Below the pieces are notes generated by a model, which saw only the letters and a list, made by a program, of their open reading frames with translations, had not been told where the DNA came from and made no database searches. DNA of 64,000 nucleotides, from positions 620,001 to 684,000 of the forward strand of contig NZ_LR134372.1 in assembly GCF_900637395.1 (NCBI RefSeq). The letters run 5' to 3'. The number at the start of each line of letters is the position of its first letter. Within the stretch, counting starts at the first letter, position 1. The stretch comes from Campylobacter upsaliensis (lineage in GTDB: Bacteria > Campylobacterota > Campylobacteria > Campylobacterales > Campylobacteraceae). This document shows, piece after piece, positions 19,119 to 28,514 of the stretch. A program made the translations under genes and the position numbers.

Positions 19119-19754
19119 TTGGATAAGTTTATTCCCGCTTGGGACGATAAATATAGCATTAATGATGAGAGAATAGATACGCAACATAAAAAGCTTTTTG
19201 AGCTTGCTGCTAAAGTGGAGAGTGCGGTTTATGGTTTTGCAAAACGCGATGAGCTAAAAGAAATTTTAATGGAACTTTTTAATTATATGAAAGAGCATTT
19301 TGCTAATGAGGAGAATTATATGTATGAAATTTCTTATCCTTATCTTAGCGACCACAAAATGATGCATAAGGTTATCATTGATGATATGTCTTATCTTATC
19401 CAGCACATTAAAACGACTAACGATCTTAAGGAAAAGCTTTATACCATAATGTCTGATTGGCTTTTAACGCACATTTTGCGTTATGATATGATGATAGGGC
19501 ATTGGCTTAACGAGCAGAAAAATAATGAAGAAGAGGAATTAGAGCAAACAGAAGAAAATGACGAAGTAGTCGAAAAGCCTAAAATAATAAAAGAGACGAG
19601 ATTTATTTATACTTGTCCTTGTCATTTAACTCACATTTTAAGCTATCAAGAGCATCTTGGAATTTCTATGCATAATAAAGTGCTAAAATGCAAAAACTGC
19701 AAAAAAGATTTAACTTATGTTACAACTGAAATCGTGGAGAAAAGGATAAACTAA
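19119..19754 (+). CDS. Bacteriohemerythrin with C-terminal cysteine motif (copy 1)
   Basis: A 211-residue cytoplasmic di-iron protein likely to bind O2 reversibly. The hemerythrin ligands are seen in order: His in DTQHKKLFELA, His and Glu in EHFANEENYM, HKMMH, and His/Asp in HILRYDMMIG. An acidic linker near residues 130-150 leads to a tail with CPCHLTHIL and CKNCKK, a CxC plus CxxC set that could hold zinc. The start is TTG 19119 with TTTAGG eight bases upstream. It shares one base with the second copy. Confidence 0.9.
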   Translation: MDKFIPAWDDKYSINDERIDTQHKKLFELAAKVESAVYGFAKRDELKEILMELFNYMKEHFANEENYMYEISYPYLSDHKMMHKVIIDDMSYLIQHIKTTNDLKEKLYTIMSDWLLTHILRYDMMIGHWLNEQKNNEEEELEQTEENDEVVEKPKIIKETRFIYTCPCHLTHILSYQEHLGISMHNKVLKCKNCKKDLTYVTTEIVEKRIN

Positions 19755-20365
19755 TGTTTCCAAAATGGAATGATAGTTATAGCGTTCATAATGCAAAGAT
19801 AGACGAGCAGCATAAAAAGCTTTTTGAGCTTGCTGCTAAGGTTGAATATATGTTTGATAAGCCTGTTTATAAAAATGATATTAAAAATTTACTTGCGGAA
19901 TTTTTTAATTATATGAAGGATCATTTTCACGATGAAGAAAAATATATGGAGCTTATCGGCTATCCTGAGCTTGAGGCACATCGTAAAATTCATAAAGAAA
20001 TTATACAAATGATGATAAATCTTATTCAAGGCATTAAAACAACAAATGATCTTAAGGAAAAGCTTTATATGGTCGCTAAAAAATGGCTTTTAGAGCATAT
20101 TTTATATGAAGATATGAAAGTGGAGCATTTTAGGCGTTCTTCTTTGAGTCATGATGATGGTGGTGATGTGAGTTTTGAGGAGGATAAGGACGAGAGAGAT
20201 GACGAGGGGGCGATTTATCTTTATGTGTGTGATTGTGTAGGGCAAATCCACGATGTGCCTTTTGGAATTCATCAAAAAATACAATTAAAAGGTGCAAAAT
20301 TTAGATGTAAAAAGTGTCAAAAACCTATACAATTTCACAAAAAACACTCCGCTGATAGTTTTTGA
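19754..20365 (+). CDS. Bacteriohemerythrin with C-terminal cysteine motif (copy 2)
   Basis: A 203-residue tandem paralogue. It has DEQHKKLFELAAKVE, HFHDEEKYM, HRKIH and HILYEDMKVEH, so all iron ligands are kept. The tail again pairs a CDC motif with CKKC after an acidic linker. The N-terminal halves of the two copies are closely similar while the linkers differ, which indicates an old duplication with retained function. Oxygen storage, sensing or protection of oxygen-labile Fe-S enzymes is plausible; the role is not shown by the sequence. Confidence 0.9.
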   Translation: MFPKWNDSYSVHNAKIDEQHKKLFELAAKVEYMFDKPVYKNDIKNLLAEFFNYMKDHFHDEEKYMELIGYPELEAHRKIHKEIIQMMINLIQGIKTTNDLKEKLYMVAKKWLLEHILYEDMKVEHFRRSSLSHDDGGDVSFEEDKDERDDEGAIYLYVCDCVGQIHDVPFGIHQKIQLKGAKFRCKKCQKPIQFHKKHSADSF

Positions 20366-20407
20366 TTTAAAAAGAGTGGTTAAAATGACACCTTTAAGGA
20401 GGCAAAT

Positions 20408-21639
20408 TTGAGAAGATTTTTTAATCAATTAAAAACATTTGGCTTCAAAGAGCTTTATAGGCGAAAAAAAGAGAATAACAAATTCTATAACTAAGCGTTT
20501 TGGGGATTATTTACTCAAATTCTACCCCAAACTCCCACAAAATTATGAATTTGTGCTTTTAAATTACTCTGTAAGTGGGCATTTTGCTTTTTCAAGTTTT
20601 TTAGAATTATGCGGTTTAAAACATATTAATTTATTGCAAGATAATTATATGTATTATGACGAGGCAAGAAAAATGCTTAAAAATTCAAAGAGGCAAAATT
20701 TTCTTAGCATAAGCTTATATCGTAATCTTAAAAAAAGACTTAAATTTACAAAAATTTTATCTTGTAATTTTCCTCTTGTAATCTTACTTCGCGATCCCAT
20801 TTCAAGACTTAAAACAAGTATTAATCACGGCTACCCTAAAGCTAAGGCTAGCAAGTTTGAATTTAATCTTAAAGATGATATTGATAAATCCTTACCTGAG
20901 ATTGTATATAGCGGTGCTTTAACACCTCAAATCACAGATTTAGAAAAGATTTTTGATAAAAAATTCATAGACTTTAAATATCAAAGTAATCTTACTCCCT
21001 TTCTAACAAATGAGGGGGGGGGGGGGGGTAATCCGACAAATCATCTACATCGATACGCAGGATTTACAAGCAGATAAAGCCTTTAACACAATGCAAAGAC
21101 TTTCTAAAATTCTTCATTTTAATCCACCTAAAGAAGAAGATAGGGCTAAATTTGAACGCAAGGTTTGGAACAATTATGCCTTGTTTTTACCTTTCACTTT
21201 ATTTATAAACCATAAAGATTTTTCTTATCTTAAAGATAAAATTAAAATCATCATCACAGAAGAGCCTCTAAATCAACTAAAAGATATTAAAAATCTCTTC
21301 TTAAATGAAAATGATCTATGCTATAAACACCTTAGCATTAATGTAGAACAAAAACATTATGAGCTTATCAAAGAAGATAAAGAAATAAAAGAAAGATTAA
21401 AAAGCTATTTTAAAGAATTTGTCAAAGTGCTAGATGAAAAAGTAAGATTTAGAAAAGATAATGCTCTAAATGAAAATGATATGTTAGAATTCTTTAAAAA
21501 CAATGCAAATTTAGCTTTGCAATTTAAAGCTTTATTAGATAGTGAATTAACCCACATTAAACAAACACACCCTGACATCATCGCTTCGTGGAAATATTAC
21601 CAAGAATTTGAGAAAATTTGTGAGGGGTTAAAAAATTAA
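20408..21639 (+). CDS. Poly-G sulfotransferase-like/DUF2972-like gene, copy 1 (frameshifted)
   Basis: About 409 residues if read through. The start is TTG 20408 after a strong AAGGAGGC. The first frame stops soon after an A7 run (20464-20470); the next frame (to 21077) holds NYSVSGHFAFSSFLELCG and LLRDPISRLKTSINHG, which resemble the 5'- and 3'-phosphate motifs of sulfotransferases. A 15-G tract at 21014-21028 then shifts frame again; the last frame (to 21639) resembles the DUF2972 domains found in Campylobacter surface-modification genes. One base fewer in each run restores one open frame. As read it is OFF. The function is inferred, not known. Confidence 0.7.
20464..20470 (+). repeat. A7 run with frame break, copy 1
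   Basis: The frame from the well-placed TTG 20408 enters GCGAAAAAAAGAG and stops 27 bases later, whereas the frame that continues similarity to copy 2 needs A6 or A9. Copy 2 has a non-repetitive sequence here. Confidence 0.7.
20793..21627 (+). repeat. Near-identical duplicated segment, partner at 31495-32329
   Basis: From GATCCCATTTCAAGACTT onward, about 835 bases align without gaps to the second gene, with only scattered substitutions, including the 15-G tract and its flanks. The preceding ~270 bases are much more divergent. Constant offset of 10,702 bases. Confidence 0.9.
21014..21028 (+). repeat. Poly-G tract (15 G), contingency locus copy 1
   Basis: Fifteen consecutive G between TGA and TAATCC within coding sequence. 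The upstream and downstream frames differ by one; 14 or 17 G would join them. Confidence 0.95.
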
Positions 21640-21660
21640 GGAGGCTTCACACCTCCTTTT
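21638..21660. terminator. Bidirectional terminator
   Basis: AAGGAGG, seven-base loop, CCTCCTT, then TTAATT; on the minus strand it also follows the ATP-grasp gene that ends at 21663. Confidence 0.75.
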
Positions 21661-21662
21661 AA

Positions 21663-22733
21663 TTAAGCTTTTTTCTCGCTAACGATATCGACAATGTTAT
21701 CGCCGACCATTAGAGCGATTTTCTCCATAAATTCCACTGGAGAAGTAAAGCCAACGCAAGAGCAGTTAATTTCACCTAAAATATAGCGATCCGCACCTTT
21801 TTCATCTGTATCGAGGATAAAATCCGCTGTCCAAATGAGAGGTAAGTCATAATTGCCAAGTTTATTTTTTATAGATGGAAGTTGTCCTAAGAACCAATCG
21901 ATTAAATTTTTCCAGTCTTTTGGCTCATCGTAGCGGTATTTTGCCCCACTAAAAAGTGTCGCGGAAAAGGCATCTCCACCTTCAGCCGGTTTTTTATGCA
22001 CGACATAAACAGGAGTTTTATAAAGCATTAAAATTCTTATCTCACCTTCTTTAATGCGTGGTAAAAAAGTCATATCTACAAGCATACCATTATCGCCTAT
22101 GATATATTGCTCACAAAAGTCCATAAATTCGCCAAGCTTACGCGTTTCGCTGTGATTATCCTTTGCTTCTGTACAAATGATAGTCGTATCAAGTGGTAAG
22201 GAATCACAAGTATTGTAAGCCACGCCGTCTTCAAGTCTCACACGCCAAATTCCCTCGCCTGTCGAGCCACGATTTTGCTTTAGCACTCTTTCGCCTTTAG
22301 CCAAGCTTTTTGGGAAGGTTTCTTTAAAGGTCTTAATATCATAATAAGCATAAGTATCATCAGGAACCAAAGGTGTATCGGCTAGTTTAGTTAGTGCATC
22401 TTTAGCTCCATAACCTATCATAGCATCAGGGTGAGGCATACCTACAAGCCCATCCGCACAAAGCTTGCGAAGCACTTCAAAATAAAGTTTTTCTTCTTTT
22501 AAATTTCCCGGATTCACGCGAGAAACATAACCATCGGCTGTGTTTTTGACCTGCTCATAAATTTTATTACGCTCATTTTCATCGCGTAAAATGTCATCGG
22601 TAAAAAATATAACTTCAGCATTCCAGCCCTTAGCTTTTAGAGCATTTACCATAGGCATAGTATCTTTTCTATACCCATCAGGACCCTTATCACTTCCGCC
22701 TCTAGCTTCGAAAAAAACGATATTTTTTTTCAT
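21663..22733 (-). CDS. ATP-grasp-like protein of unknown substrate (Cj0069-like)
   Basis: A 356-residue soluble protein. It has features of an ATP-grasp ligase: FFEARGGSDKGPDGY near the N-terminus, VLKQNRGSTGEGIWRV near residue 150 (nucleotide-binding lysine and glycine loop), and a C-terminal WTADFILD then GEINCSCVG where acidic metal ligands and an Asn are expected. C. jejuni has a like protein in a similar place, from memory. The substrate is unknown. A good AAAGGAGAG site precedes ATG 22733, and it is transcribed apart from sppA. Confidence 0.7.
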   Translation of the reverse strand: MKKNIVFFEARGGSDKGPDGYRKDTMPMVNALKAKGWNAEVIFFTDDILRDENERNKIYEQVKNTADGYVSRVNPGNLKEEKLYFEVLRKLCADGLVGMPHPDAMIGYGAKDALTKLADTPLVPDDTYAYYDIKTFKETFPKSLAKGERVLKQNRGSTGEGIWRVRLEDGVAYNTCDSLPLDTTIICTEAKDNHSETRKLGEFMDFCEQYIIGDNGMLVDMTFLPRIKEGEIRILMLYKTPVYVVHKKPAEGGDAFSATLFSGAKYRYDEPKDWKNLIDWFLGQLPSIKNKLGNYDLPLIWTADFILDTDEKGADRYILGEINCSCVGFTSPVEFMEKIALMVGDNIVDIVSEKKA

Positions 22734-22796
22734 TATTCTCTCCTTTAAAAAATATTTACTATTATGACATAAAAAATTTGCTTAATATTAAATCCC

Positions 22797-23678
22797 TTAA
22801 AAAATTTGCATTTTGCTATTTTGCAAAAGATTTTTAGAAAGAGTGCTGAAAAATTGCACACTTTGTTGATTAAGTTTTTCTAAAAATTGATCGATTTTAT
22901 CCGCTTCCTTCCATACAGGATTTGCGACCTTACTTAGAATTTCAAGTTCTTTTTTGGCTTGTTCGTAATTGCTAAGGGAGTCTATTAGACCTAAATTTTT
23001 GGCTTCATTTGCTAAAAACACCCTAGCATCTGCCCATTTTTCCTTCTCATCGACCTTTAGTCCTCTTTCTTTTGCTACAAATTCTACAAAAAGCATATAG
23101 CTATTATTAATGAGCCTTTGTAAATATGTCCTTTCTTCCTCACTCCACTCTCTTGTAAAAGTTCCAGCTTCTTTAAAAGTCCCTGCTTTTATGGTTTGTT
23201 CTTTAATGCCTATTTTTTGAGCCAATTCGCTAATATTCATACCTTGTGCAATGACGCCTATAGATCCTATAAACGCAGCAGGGTTTGCATAAATTTTATC
23301 CGCTGCGACTCCAGCTAAGTAACTTCCACTAGCCATAGTTCCAGCCGCATAAGCGACGATAGGCTTTTTTTCCTTTAAATCCTTAATGGCAAGTGCTAGT
23401 TCCATACTTGGAGCAAAAGCCCCGCCGGGACTATCGATGAAGAAAAGCACACCTTTGATATTTGGATCATTTTTAGCGTTAATAATTTTTTCTAAAACTG
23501 CTCCCGTGTCCAAAATCTCGCCTTTTAAATCAATGCGTTCTAAATTTGCCACAGAAACGCTAGAGCTAGGGCTAAAAAGCCAAACGAGTAAAAGTAAAAA
23601 TAAAAAAGTTTTAAAATAGGTATTGATGTAAGAAATAATCTTAGCTATGCCACGAAAAAATAATGTTAAAATTTGCAT
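22797..23678 (-). CDS. sppA: Signal peptide peptidase SppA (protease IV, short form)
   Basis: A 293-residue membrane-anchored serine protease that degrades cleaved signal peptides. One N-terminal membrane segment (residues 18-40, FKTFLFLLLLVWLF) is followed by the S49 domain: GVLFFIDSPGGAFAPS, the catalytic Ser in GTMASGSYLAGV near residue 117, and the Lys in IKAGTFKEAGTFTREW. It is the half-length bacterial form. It overlaps the start-side end of the amidohydrolase gene by 13 bases. Confidence 0.93.
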   Translation of the reverse strand: MQILTLFFRGIAKIISYINTYFKTFLFLLLLVWLFSPSSSVSVANLERIDLKGEILDTGAVLEKIINAKNDPNIKGVLFFIDSPGGAFAPSMELALAIKDLKEKKPIVAYAAGTMASGSYLAGVAADKIYANPAAFIGSIGVIAQGMNISELAQKIGIKEQTIKAGTFKEAGTFTREWSEEERTYLQRLINNSYMLFVEFVAKERGLKVDEKEKWADARVFLANEAKNLGLIDSLSNYEQAKKELEILSKVANPVWKEADKIDQFLEKLNQQSVQFFSTLSKNLLQNSKMQIF

Positions 23679-24907
23679 TGTTGTCCTTTGATAAATAATT
23701 TTTGCACTTCTTTAGCATTGAGGATAAATTGCAAAGGAAGCTGAGAGTTATCACATTTTTCGATTTCAAAGACGCTAAAATCGGCTATTTTCCCTACGCT
23801 TAAAGTGCCCAGATTAAGATTTAAAGCCTTAGCTGGATAAAATGTCGCCATAAGTAAGAGTTTTTTAGCAAGTTCATTAAGTTCAAAATCTTTATGTATC
23901 AGTAAATTTGCACGCATTTCATCAAGCATAGAAAGGCTAATATTTGAACTTAAGCCGTCCGTGCCTAAGTGGATATTTAAGCCACTTTTAAGAACATTTT
24001 TAAGCCCTAGACTTTTTTGACTTAAGAGACGATTTGAAAAAGCACAATGTGTAATGGAGTGTAAATTTGGGTTTAAAAGTTCAAATTCTTTTAAATAAAC
24101 ACAATGTGTAAAAAGCGTTCTTAAATCTTTAAAAAGAGTGATAAATTCATCAATTGTATAAAGTGGCTTGGGATTTGGTGTGAAATTTCCTAGCCATTGT
24201 TTAAATTTGCCAGAAGCTTTTCTAAGCCATAAATTTTCAGCCTTGCTTTCTAAAAAATGTGTGCTTAAGAGCATTTGATGTTTTTTAGCTAAAGAAATTC
24301 CAAATTTAGCAAGTTCTAAATTTGTAGAATAGGGTGAGTGGATAGAAATAGCCGGGATAAAACGCTCATTTTTAAATTCTAAAGATTTTTGAAAACGCTT
24401 TAAAAATTCTTGTTTTTTTTCCGCATTTTGCGATTCATTTGTGCCTAAAAGCTCATTGAAAAAAATCACACGCATAGAGTGTTTAGCACAAGGTTTTAAA
24501 TCGCTCCCAAAGCTTGAAATTTCGCCTATGGTTGCTGTGCCTGTTTTTTGCATTTGAGTTAAAGTGTTGGCTATAAGCTCCTCTTTTGCCTCTTCGCTCA
24601 AAATTTGCCTAGAATTAATCACGCTTTTAAGCCAGATGAAAAAGTCTCCAAAGTGTAGAGTATAGGCATTTGCACTAAATTCTAAATGCGTGTGTGGGTT
24701 GATGAAAGCGGGGAGTATGAGGGAATTTGGCTTGGTTTTAATTAGTTTGGCATTAGGATATTTTCGTTTTAAAATTTCTATTTTGTCGATTTCCAAAATC
24801 ACTTCATCAAAAGCAAAGGCAAAATTTTCCAAAATTGTAAAATTCGCATCACATAAAAAGATTTTTGAAGCTGAAATAATATACACTTTTTTCCTTTCAA
24901 AAGACAC
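23666..24907 (-). CDS. Amidohydrolase, likely aminodeoxyfutalosine deaminase
   Basis: A 413-residue metal-dependent deaminase of the TrzA/MtaD type. Metal ligands are visible in INPHTHLEFSA, SIHSPYSTN, STHFLESKAE and LGTDGLSSN. In Campylobacter and Helicobacter the equivalent enzyme deaminates 6-amino-6-deoxyfutalosine in the futalosine menaquinone pathway; an adenosine or methylthioadenosine deaminase is the alternative. It overlaps sppA and is divergent from aroQ. Confidence 0.8.
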   Translation of the reverse strand: MSFERKKVYIISASKIFLCDANFTILENFAFAFDEVILEIDKIEILKRKYPNAKLIKTKPNSLILPAFINPHTHLEFSANAYTLHFGDFFIWLKSVINSRQILSEEAKEELIANTLTQMQKTGTATIGEISSFGSDLKPCAKHSMRVIFFNELLGTNESQNAEKKQEFLKRFQKSLEFKNERFIPAISIHSPYSTNLELAKFGISLAKKHQMLLSTHFLESKAENLWLRKASGKFKQWLGNFTPNPKPLYTIDEFITLFKDLRTLFTHCVYLKEFELLNPNLHSITHCAFSNRLLSQKSLGLKNVLKSGLNIHLGTDGLSSNISLSMLDEMRANLLIHKDFELNELAKKLLLMATFYPAKALNLNLGTLSVGKIADFSVFEIEKCDNSQLPLQFILNAKEVQKLFIKGQQCKF

Positions 24908-24935
24908 ATTGTAGCAAAAATTTATTTTAAAATGT

Positions 24936-24941
24936 TATAAT
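24936..24941 (+). promoter_or_regulatory. -10 box of the aroQ-folK-flagellar cluster
   Basis: TATAAT in TGTTATAATATAAA, 38 bases before the aroQ ATG and within the divergent intergenic region. Confidence 0.65.
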
Positions 24942-24978
24942 ATAAAACTATATTAAAAAAATTTTTAAGGGTTAAACA

Positions 24979-25449
24979 ATGAAAATAATGGTCATACAAG
25001 GTCCCAATATCAATATGTTAGGCTTTAGAGAGGTCGGCATTTATGGTGCGATGAAAATGGAAGAAATCCACGAGCAAATGCAAAATGCAGCAAGTCAAAA
25101 TGGCGTGGAACTTGACTTTTTTCAAAGCAATTTCGAGGGCGAAATTGTCGATAAAATTCAAGAATGTTTAGGCACTGTTGATGGGATTATCATTAACGCA
25201 GCGGCTTATACACATACTTCTGTTGCGATTCGTGATGCCATTTCTGCCGTAGCTTTACCGACTATTGAGGTGCATATTTCTAATATTTATCGTAGAGAAG
25301 AATTTAGACAAAAAAGCTTAATAGCACCAGTTTGTGCGGGGTCTATCGTGGGCTTTGGTCCTTTTGGTTATCATCTTGCTTTAATGGGTATTATGCAAAT
25401 TTGTGAGCAAGTGAAAAATTTGAAGGCTATGCAGCAAAATAATGCTTAA
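24979..25449 (+). CDS. aroQ: 3-dehydroquinate dehydratase, type II
   Basis: A 156-residue cytoplasmic shikimate-pathway enzyme that dehydrates 3-dehydroquinate. The active-site regions are [17 protein letters not shown] (lid Tyr and Arg), [17 protein letters not shown], and [13 protein letters not shown] (catalytic His). Length is normal for the dodecameric type II enzyme. It overlaps the folK start by eight bases. Confidence 0.97.
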   Translation: MKIMVIQGPNINMLGFREVGIYGAMKMEEIHEQMQNAASQNGVELDFFQSNFEGEIVDKIQECLGTVDGIIINAAAYTHTSVAIRDAISAVALPTIEVHISNIYRREEFRQKSLIAPVCAGSIVGFGPFGYHLALMGIMQICEQVKNLKAMQQNNA

Positions 25450-25921
25450 AATTCAAGGTGCAAGAGCGGTTCAAAATTTTCGTTTTTTCCCTTTTGCAAG
25501 TCGAAATTTAAGGAATTTTAAATATTTTGCTTTGGTAGGTTTGGGGTCAAATATAGAAGATGAAAAAAGGCGTTTTAGAGCTTTGTTTAGACTTTTAATG
25601 GACGATAAAAGGCTTAAAGTTCTTCAAACCTCCCCCCTACTTATAAATAAGGCTTTTGGCTATGAGAGACAAAAGGATTTCACAAATGCCGTGCTTTTGG
25701 CACAGACAAATTTACACGCGAGAGCTTTTTTAAAAGTTTTGCTTTATTATGAAGTCAAGTTTAAGAGGAAGAGAACTTTTAAAAACGCTCCCAGAACGCT
25801 TGATTTGGATCTTTTGTATTTTTCACAAAAGACAAAAAAAGATTTTCGGTGCGAAGTGCCTCATAGTGGGGCTAAAGAAAGAATTAGCGTAATTTTGCCC
25901 TTGGGCTTAATGGAAGGATAG
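25442..25921 (+). CDS. folK: Hydroxymethyl-dihydropterin pyrophosphokinase
   Basis: A 159-residue folate-biosynthesis kinase that transfers pyrophosphate from ATP to the pterin. [15 protein letters not shown] is the N-terminal signature, and [10 protein letters not shown] carries the Mg-binding Asp pair. The first 30 residues, before the core, are an extension. In Campylobacter folK lies directly before flhF, as here. Confidence 0.92.
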   Translation: MLKIQGARAVQNFRFFPFASRNLRNFKYFALVGLGSNIEDEKRRFRALFRLLMDDKRLKVLQTSPLLINKAFGYERQKDFTNAVLLAQTNLHARAFLKVLLYYEVKFKRKRTFKNAPRTLDLDLLYFSQKTKKDFRCEVPHSGAKERISVILPLGLMEG

Positions 25922-25924
25922 CAA

Positions 25925-27286
25925 GTGGGACAGCTTATTTACACCTTTACCGTTGAAGATACGGAAGAAATTATTCCAAAAGTTAAAGAAGATTATGGAG
26001 ATAAGGCTTTAATTATCACAAATAAACAAATTCGTCCCAAGACTATTAATCGCAAAGGGCTTTATGAGGTTATGGTCGCTATTGAGGAAGCAGATTATAA
26101 GGAGCATTTAAAGGCTATGGGTAAGCCTATGCCACCTAAAAAAACCCAGCCACAAACTCCTAAACCAGCAGTAAAAGAAGAAGATGATGAAGCTGTGGAA
26201 CTTGAATTTTCTAAAGCTTCTTTAAATGTGCAAAAAGAATATGAAAATTATACCAAACCTAAACCTAGCTTAGATGATTTTAAAGAAAAACTTTCGGCTG
26301 TTAGCTCTGAAATTTCTAAGGTTACAGGCACTAGCTTACCAGAATATCAAGCTCCAAATTTGCAATATAATAAGAAAATCGAGGCTTTTGAAAAGCAGAT
26401 TAACACCCTAAGTGATAAGATGAATTTGCTTGTAGATATGATGTGGGACGATAAAGCGGAGGCGAGGAAAAATCTCATTATACCGCCTGAATTTGCGAGT
26501 ATTTATAAACAGGCTAAGGAAAGTGGTATGCTTGAAACGCACTTAGAAGCCATTATGAAAGCGACCATTGAAAATATGCCAGCAACGATGAAGATGAATA
26601 AAGAAGCCGTGCAGAGGTATTTTCACTCTCTTTTGCGTAATATTCTGCCTTGTCGCGTAGAAACGGACATTAAAAAGCAAAAAATTATGATGCTAGTGGG
26701 TCCAACAGGAGTGGGTAAAACAACGACTTTAGCTAAACTTGCCTTCCGTTATGCTTATGGAGATAAGCGTTATAAAACTGGTATTATCACGCTAGATACT
26801 TATAGAATAGGTGCTGTTGAGCAGCTTTTTCAATATGCTAAAATGATGAAGCTACCTATCATCGATAGTATAGAGCCTAAGGACTTAGATGAGGCGATTA
26901 AGAGTCTTAGCAGTTGCGAAGTGATTTTGGTCGATACCATAGGAAATTCGCAATATGACCAAACAAAACTCGCCAAAACAAAAGAATTTTTAATACATTC
27001 TAATGCGGAAATTGATGTGAATTTAGTCATCTCGGCTAATACAAAATACGAAGATTTAATGGAAATTTATAAGAATTTTTCCTTTTTAAATATCGACACT
27101 TTAATCATTACAAAATTTGATGAAACTAAGGTTTTTGGTAATATTTTTTCTTTGATTTATGAGATTAATACTCCGCTTAGTTTTTTCTCTGTAGGGCAGG
27201 AAGTGCCTGATGACATTGAAGTGGCAAATAGCGACTTTTTGGTGCATTGTATTTTAGAGGGTTTTAAAGGTAAAAATAATGAATAA
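25925..27286 (+). CDS. flhF: Flagellar biosynthesis GTPase FlhF
   Basis: A 453-residue SRP-type GTPase that sets the polar site of the flagellum and, in Campylobacter, is needed for sigma-54 flagellar gene expression. Residues 1-200 are a variable basic/Pro-rich region ([13 protein letters not shown]). The G1 loop is [17 protein letters not shown] near residue 259; [12 protein letters not shown] and [11 protein letters not shown] are further SRP-GTPase motifs. The frame has a GTG start at 25925, three bases after folK. It overlaps flhG by eight bases. Confidence 0.95.
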   Translation: MGQLIYTFTVEDTEEIIPKVKEDYGDKALIITNKQIRPKTINRKGLYEVMVAIEEADYKEHLKAMGKPMPPKKTQPQTPKPAVKEEDDEAVELEFSKASLNVQKEYENYTKPKPSLDDFKEKLSAVSSEISKVTGTSLPEYQAPNLQYNKKIEAFEKQINTLSDKMNLLVDMMWDDKAEARKNLIIPPEFASIYKQAKESGMLETHLEAIMKATIENMPATMKMNKEAVQRYFHSLLRNILPCRVETDIKKQKIMMLVGPTGVGKTTTLAKLAFRYAYGDKRYKTGIITLDTYRIGAVEQLFQYAKMMKLPIIDSIEPKDLDEAIKSLSSCEVILVDTIGNSQYDQTKLAKTKEFLIHSNAEIDVNLVISANTKYEDLMEIYKNFSFLNIDTLIITKFDETKVFGNIFSLIYEINTPLSFFSVGQEVPDDIEVANSDFLVHCILEGFKGKNNE

Positions 27287-28145
27287 TCAAGCAGGTAAAT
27301 TGCAAAATTTGATGAAGCAAAATAAGGACAAAAAAGAGCAAAACACTCATTTTATAGCTATTACAAGTGGCAAAGGTGGTGTAGGTAAAAGCACGATAAG
27401 TGCAAATTTGGCAAATGTTTTAGCGAATAATAATTATAAGGTAGGGCTTTTTGATGCGGATATAGGTTTGGCAAATTTAGATGTGATTTTAAATGTGCGT
27501 ATTCAAAAAAATCTTTTGCATGTTTTAAGGGGCGAGTGCTCTTTAGAGGACATTTTGATTGAAGTGAAGCCAAATTTGTGGCTTATACCGGGTGAAAGTG
27601 GTGATGAAATTCTAAAATATAGCGATAAAAATATTTATGAAAGATTTTTAAATCAGGCTAGTATTTTAGATGAACTTGATTTTCTCATCATCGACACGGG
27701 TGCCGGTATAGGCGGGAATATTTTAAATTTTTTAGAGATGGCTGATGAGGTTATTGTCGTTACTGTGCCGGATCCAGCGGCGATTACAGATGCTTATGCG
27801 ACCATTAAAACCACTTCTAAAACTAAGGAAAATTTATTGATGGTTTTTAATGTGGTTAAAAATGAAAACGAGGCTTTAAAGGTCTTTGAAAATATCAAAA
27901 AAGTTGCAAATGCTAACATTAAAAATCCTTTAAATTTAGAATTTTTAGGACATTTAAGCGCTTCAAAAGAAGTGAGTAATAGTATTAAAAAACGCACCCT
28001 TTTTAGTGATGAAAATACTGCCTCAAGTGATGAGCTAAAGTCTCTAGCTTCCAAGCTTTTGTATAGATTGGAACGAAAAGTGCTTGATGATGTTTCAAGT
28101 CGTAGTTTTTCAAGCTTTTTTAGAAAAATTATAGAAAGATTTTAG
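27279..28145 (+). CDS. flhG: MinD-like ATPase FlhG (flagellar number regulator)
   Basis: A 288-residue ParA/MinD-family ATPase that, with FlhF, limits flagellar number and in Campylobacter also affects division site choice. The deviant Walker A is [16 protein letters not shown], followed by [12 protein letters not shown] and [10 protein letters not shown] (Walker B). The C-terminal basic stretch may act as the membrane helix. Position between flhF and fliA is the standard flagellar order. Confidence 0.95.
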   Translation: MNNQAGKLQNLMKQNKDKKEQNTHFIAITSGKGGVGKSTISANLANVLANNNYKVGLFDADIGLANLDVILNVRIQKNLLHVLRGECSLEDILIEVKPNLWLIPGESGDEILKYSDKNIYERFLNQASILDELDFLIIDTGAGIGGNILNFLEMADEVIVVTVPDPAAITDAYATIKTTSKTKENLLMVFNVVKNENEALKVFENIKKVANANIKNPLNLEFLGHLSASKEVSNSIKKRTLFSDENTASSDELKSLASKLLYRLERKVLDDVSSRSFSSFFRKIIERF

Positions 28146-28154
28146 TGAGAGATT

Positions 28155-28514
28155 ATGAGACCTGAGAATTATGTAGCTTTTTTTACGGTTTGTGGCTTTT
28201 TTATAGGGCTTTCGTTTAGTGTGATTAGCGTTGATGAAGCTTTTGATATTTTGTTTTCTACTTGTTTTATCACTTTTATGTTTTATGTTTTTGTGCATAT
28301 TGCCATTATGAATTTTATCGATCTCAAAAAGATTAGCGGACGAATTTTTAATAAGCAAGACTATGAAAAAACGAGCAACAATATTATTAACGACTTGGTT
28401 ATTCGTGAGAAAAAAATGGATATTATCTTAGAAAAATTAAATGAAGAACGCGAAGAATTAAAGAAAAACGAAGCGAAGGAAAGACGCAAAAATGCTAAAA
28501 GAGCAGTCGCCTAG
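28155..28514 (+). CDS. Small membrane protein between flhG and fliA
   Basis: A 119-residue protein with two membrane segments (FFTVCGFFIGLSFSVISV and ILFSTCFITFMFYVFVHIAI) followed by a charged, coiled-coil-like tail ending in EAKERRKNAKR. No known domain is recognised. A like gene lies at the same spot in C. jejuni, from memory, so it is conserved within the flagellar operon. It overlaps fliA by 23 bases. Confidence 0.78.
   Translation: MRPENYVAFFTVCGFFIGLSFSVISVDEAFDILFSTCFITFMFYVFVHIAIMNFIDLKKISGRIFNKQDYEKTSNNIINDLVIREKKMDIILEKLNEEREELKKNEAKERRKNAKRAVA

Noticed and set aside
21010-21639. MRGGGG-starting frame as a separate gene
   Set aside because: The ATG lies in the flank of the poly-G tract with no ribosome site, and the protein continues the frame of the upstream part. 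The same holds for 31712-32338. They are halves of phase-variable genes.
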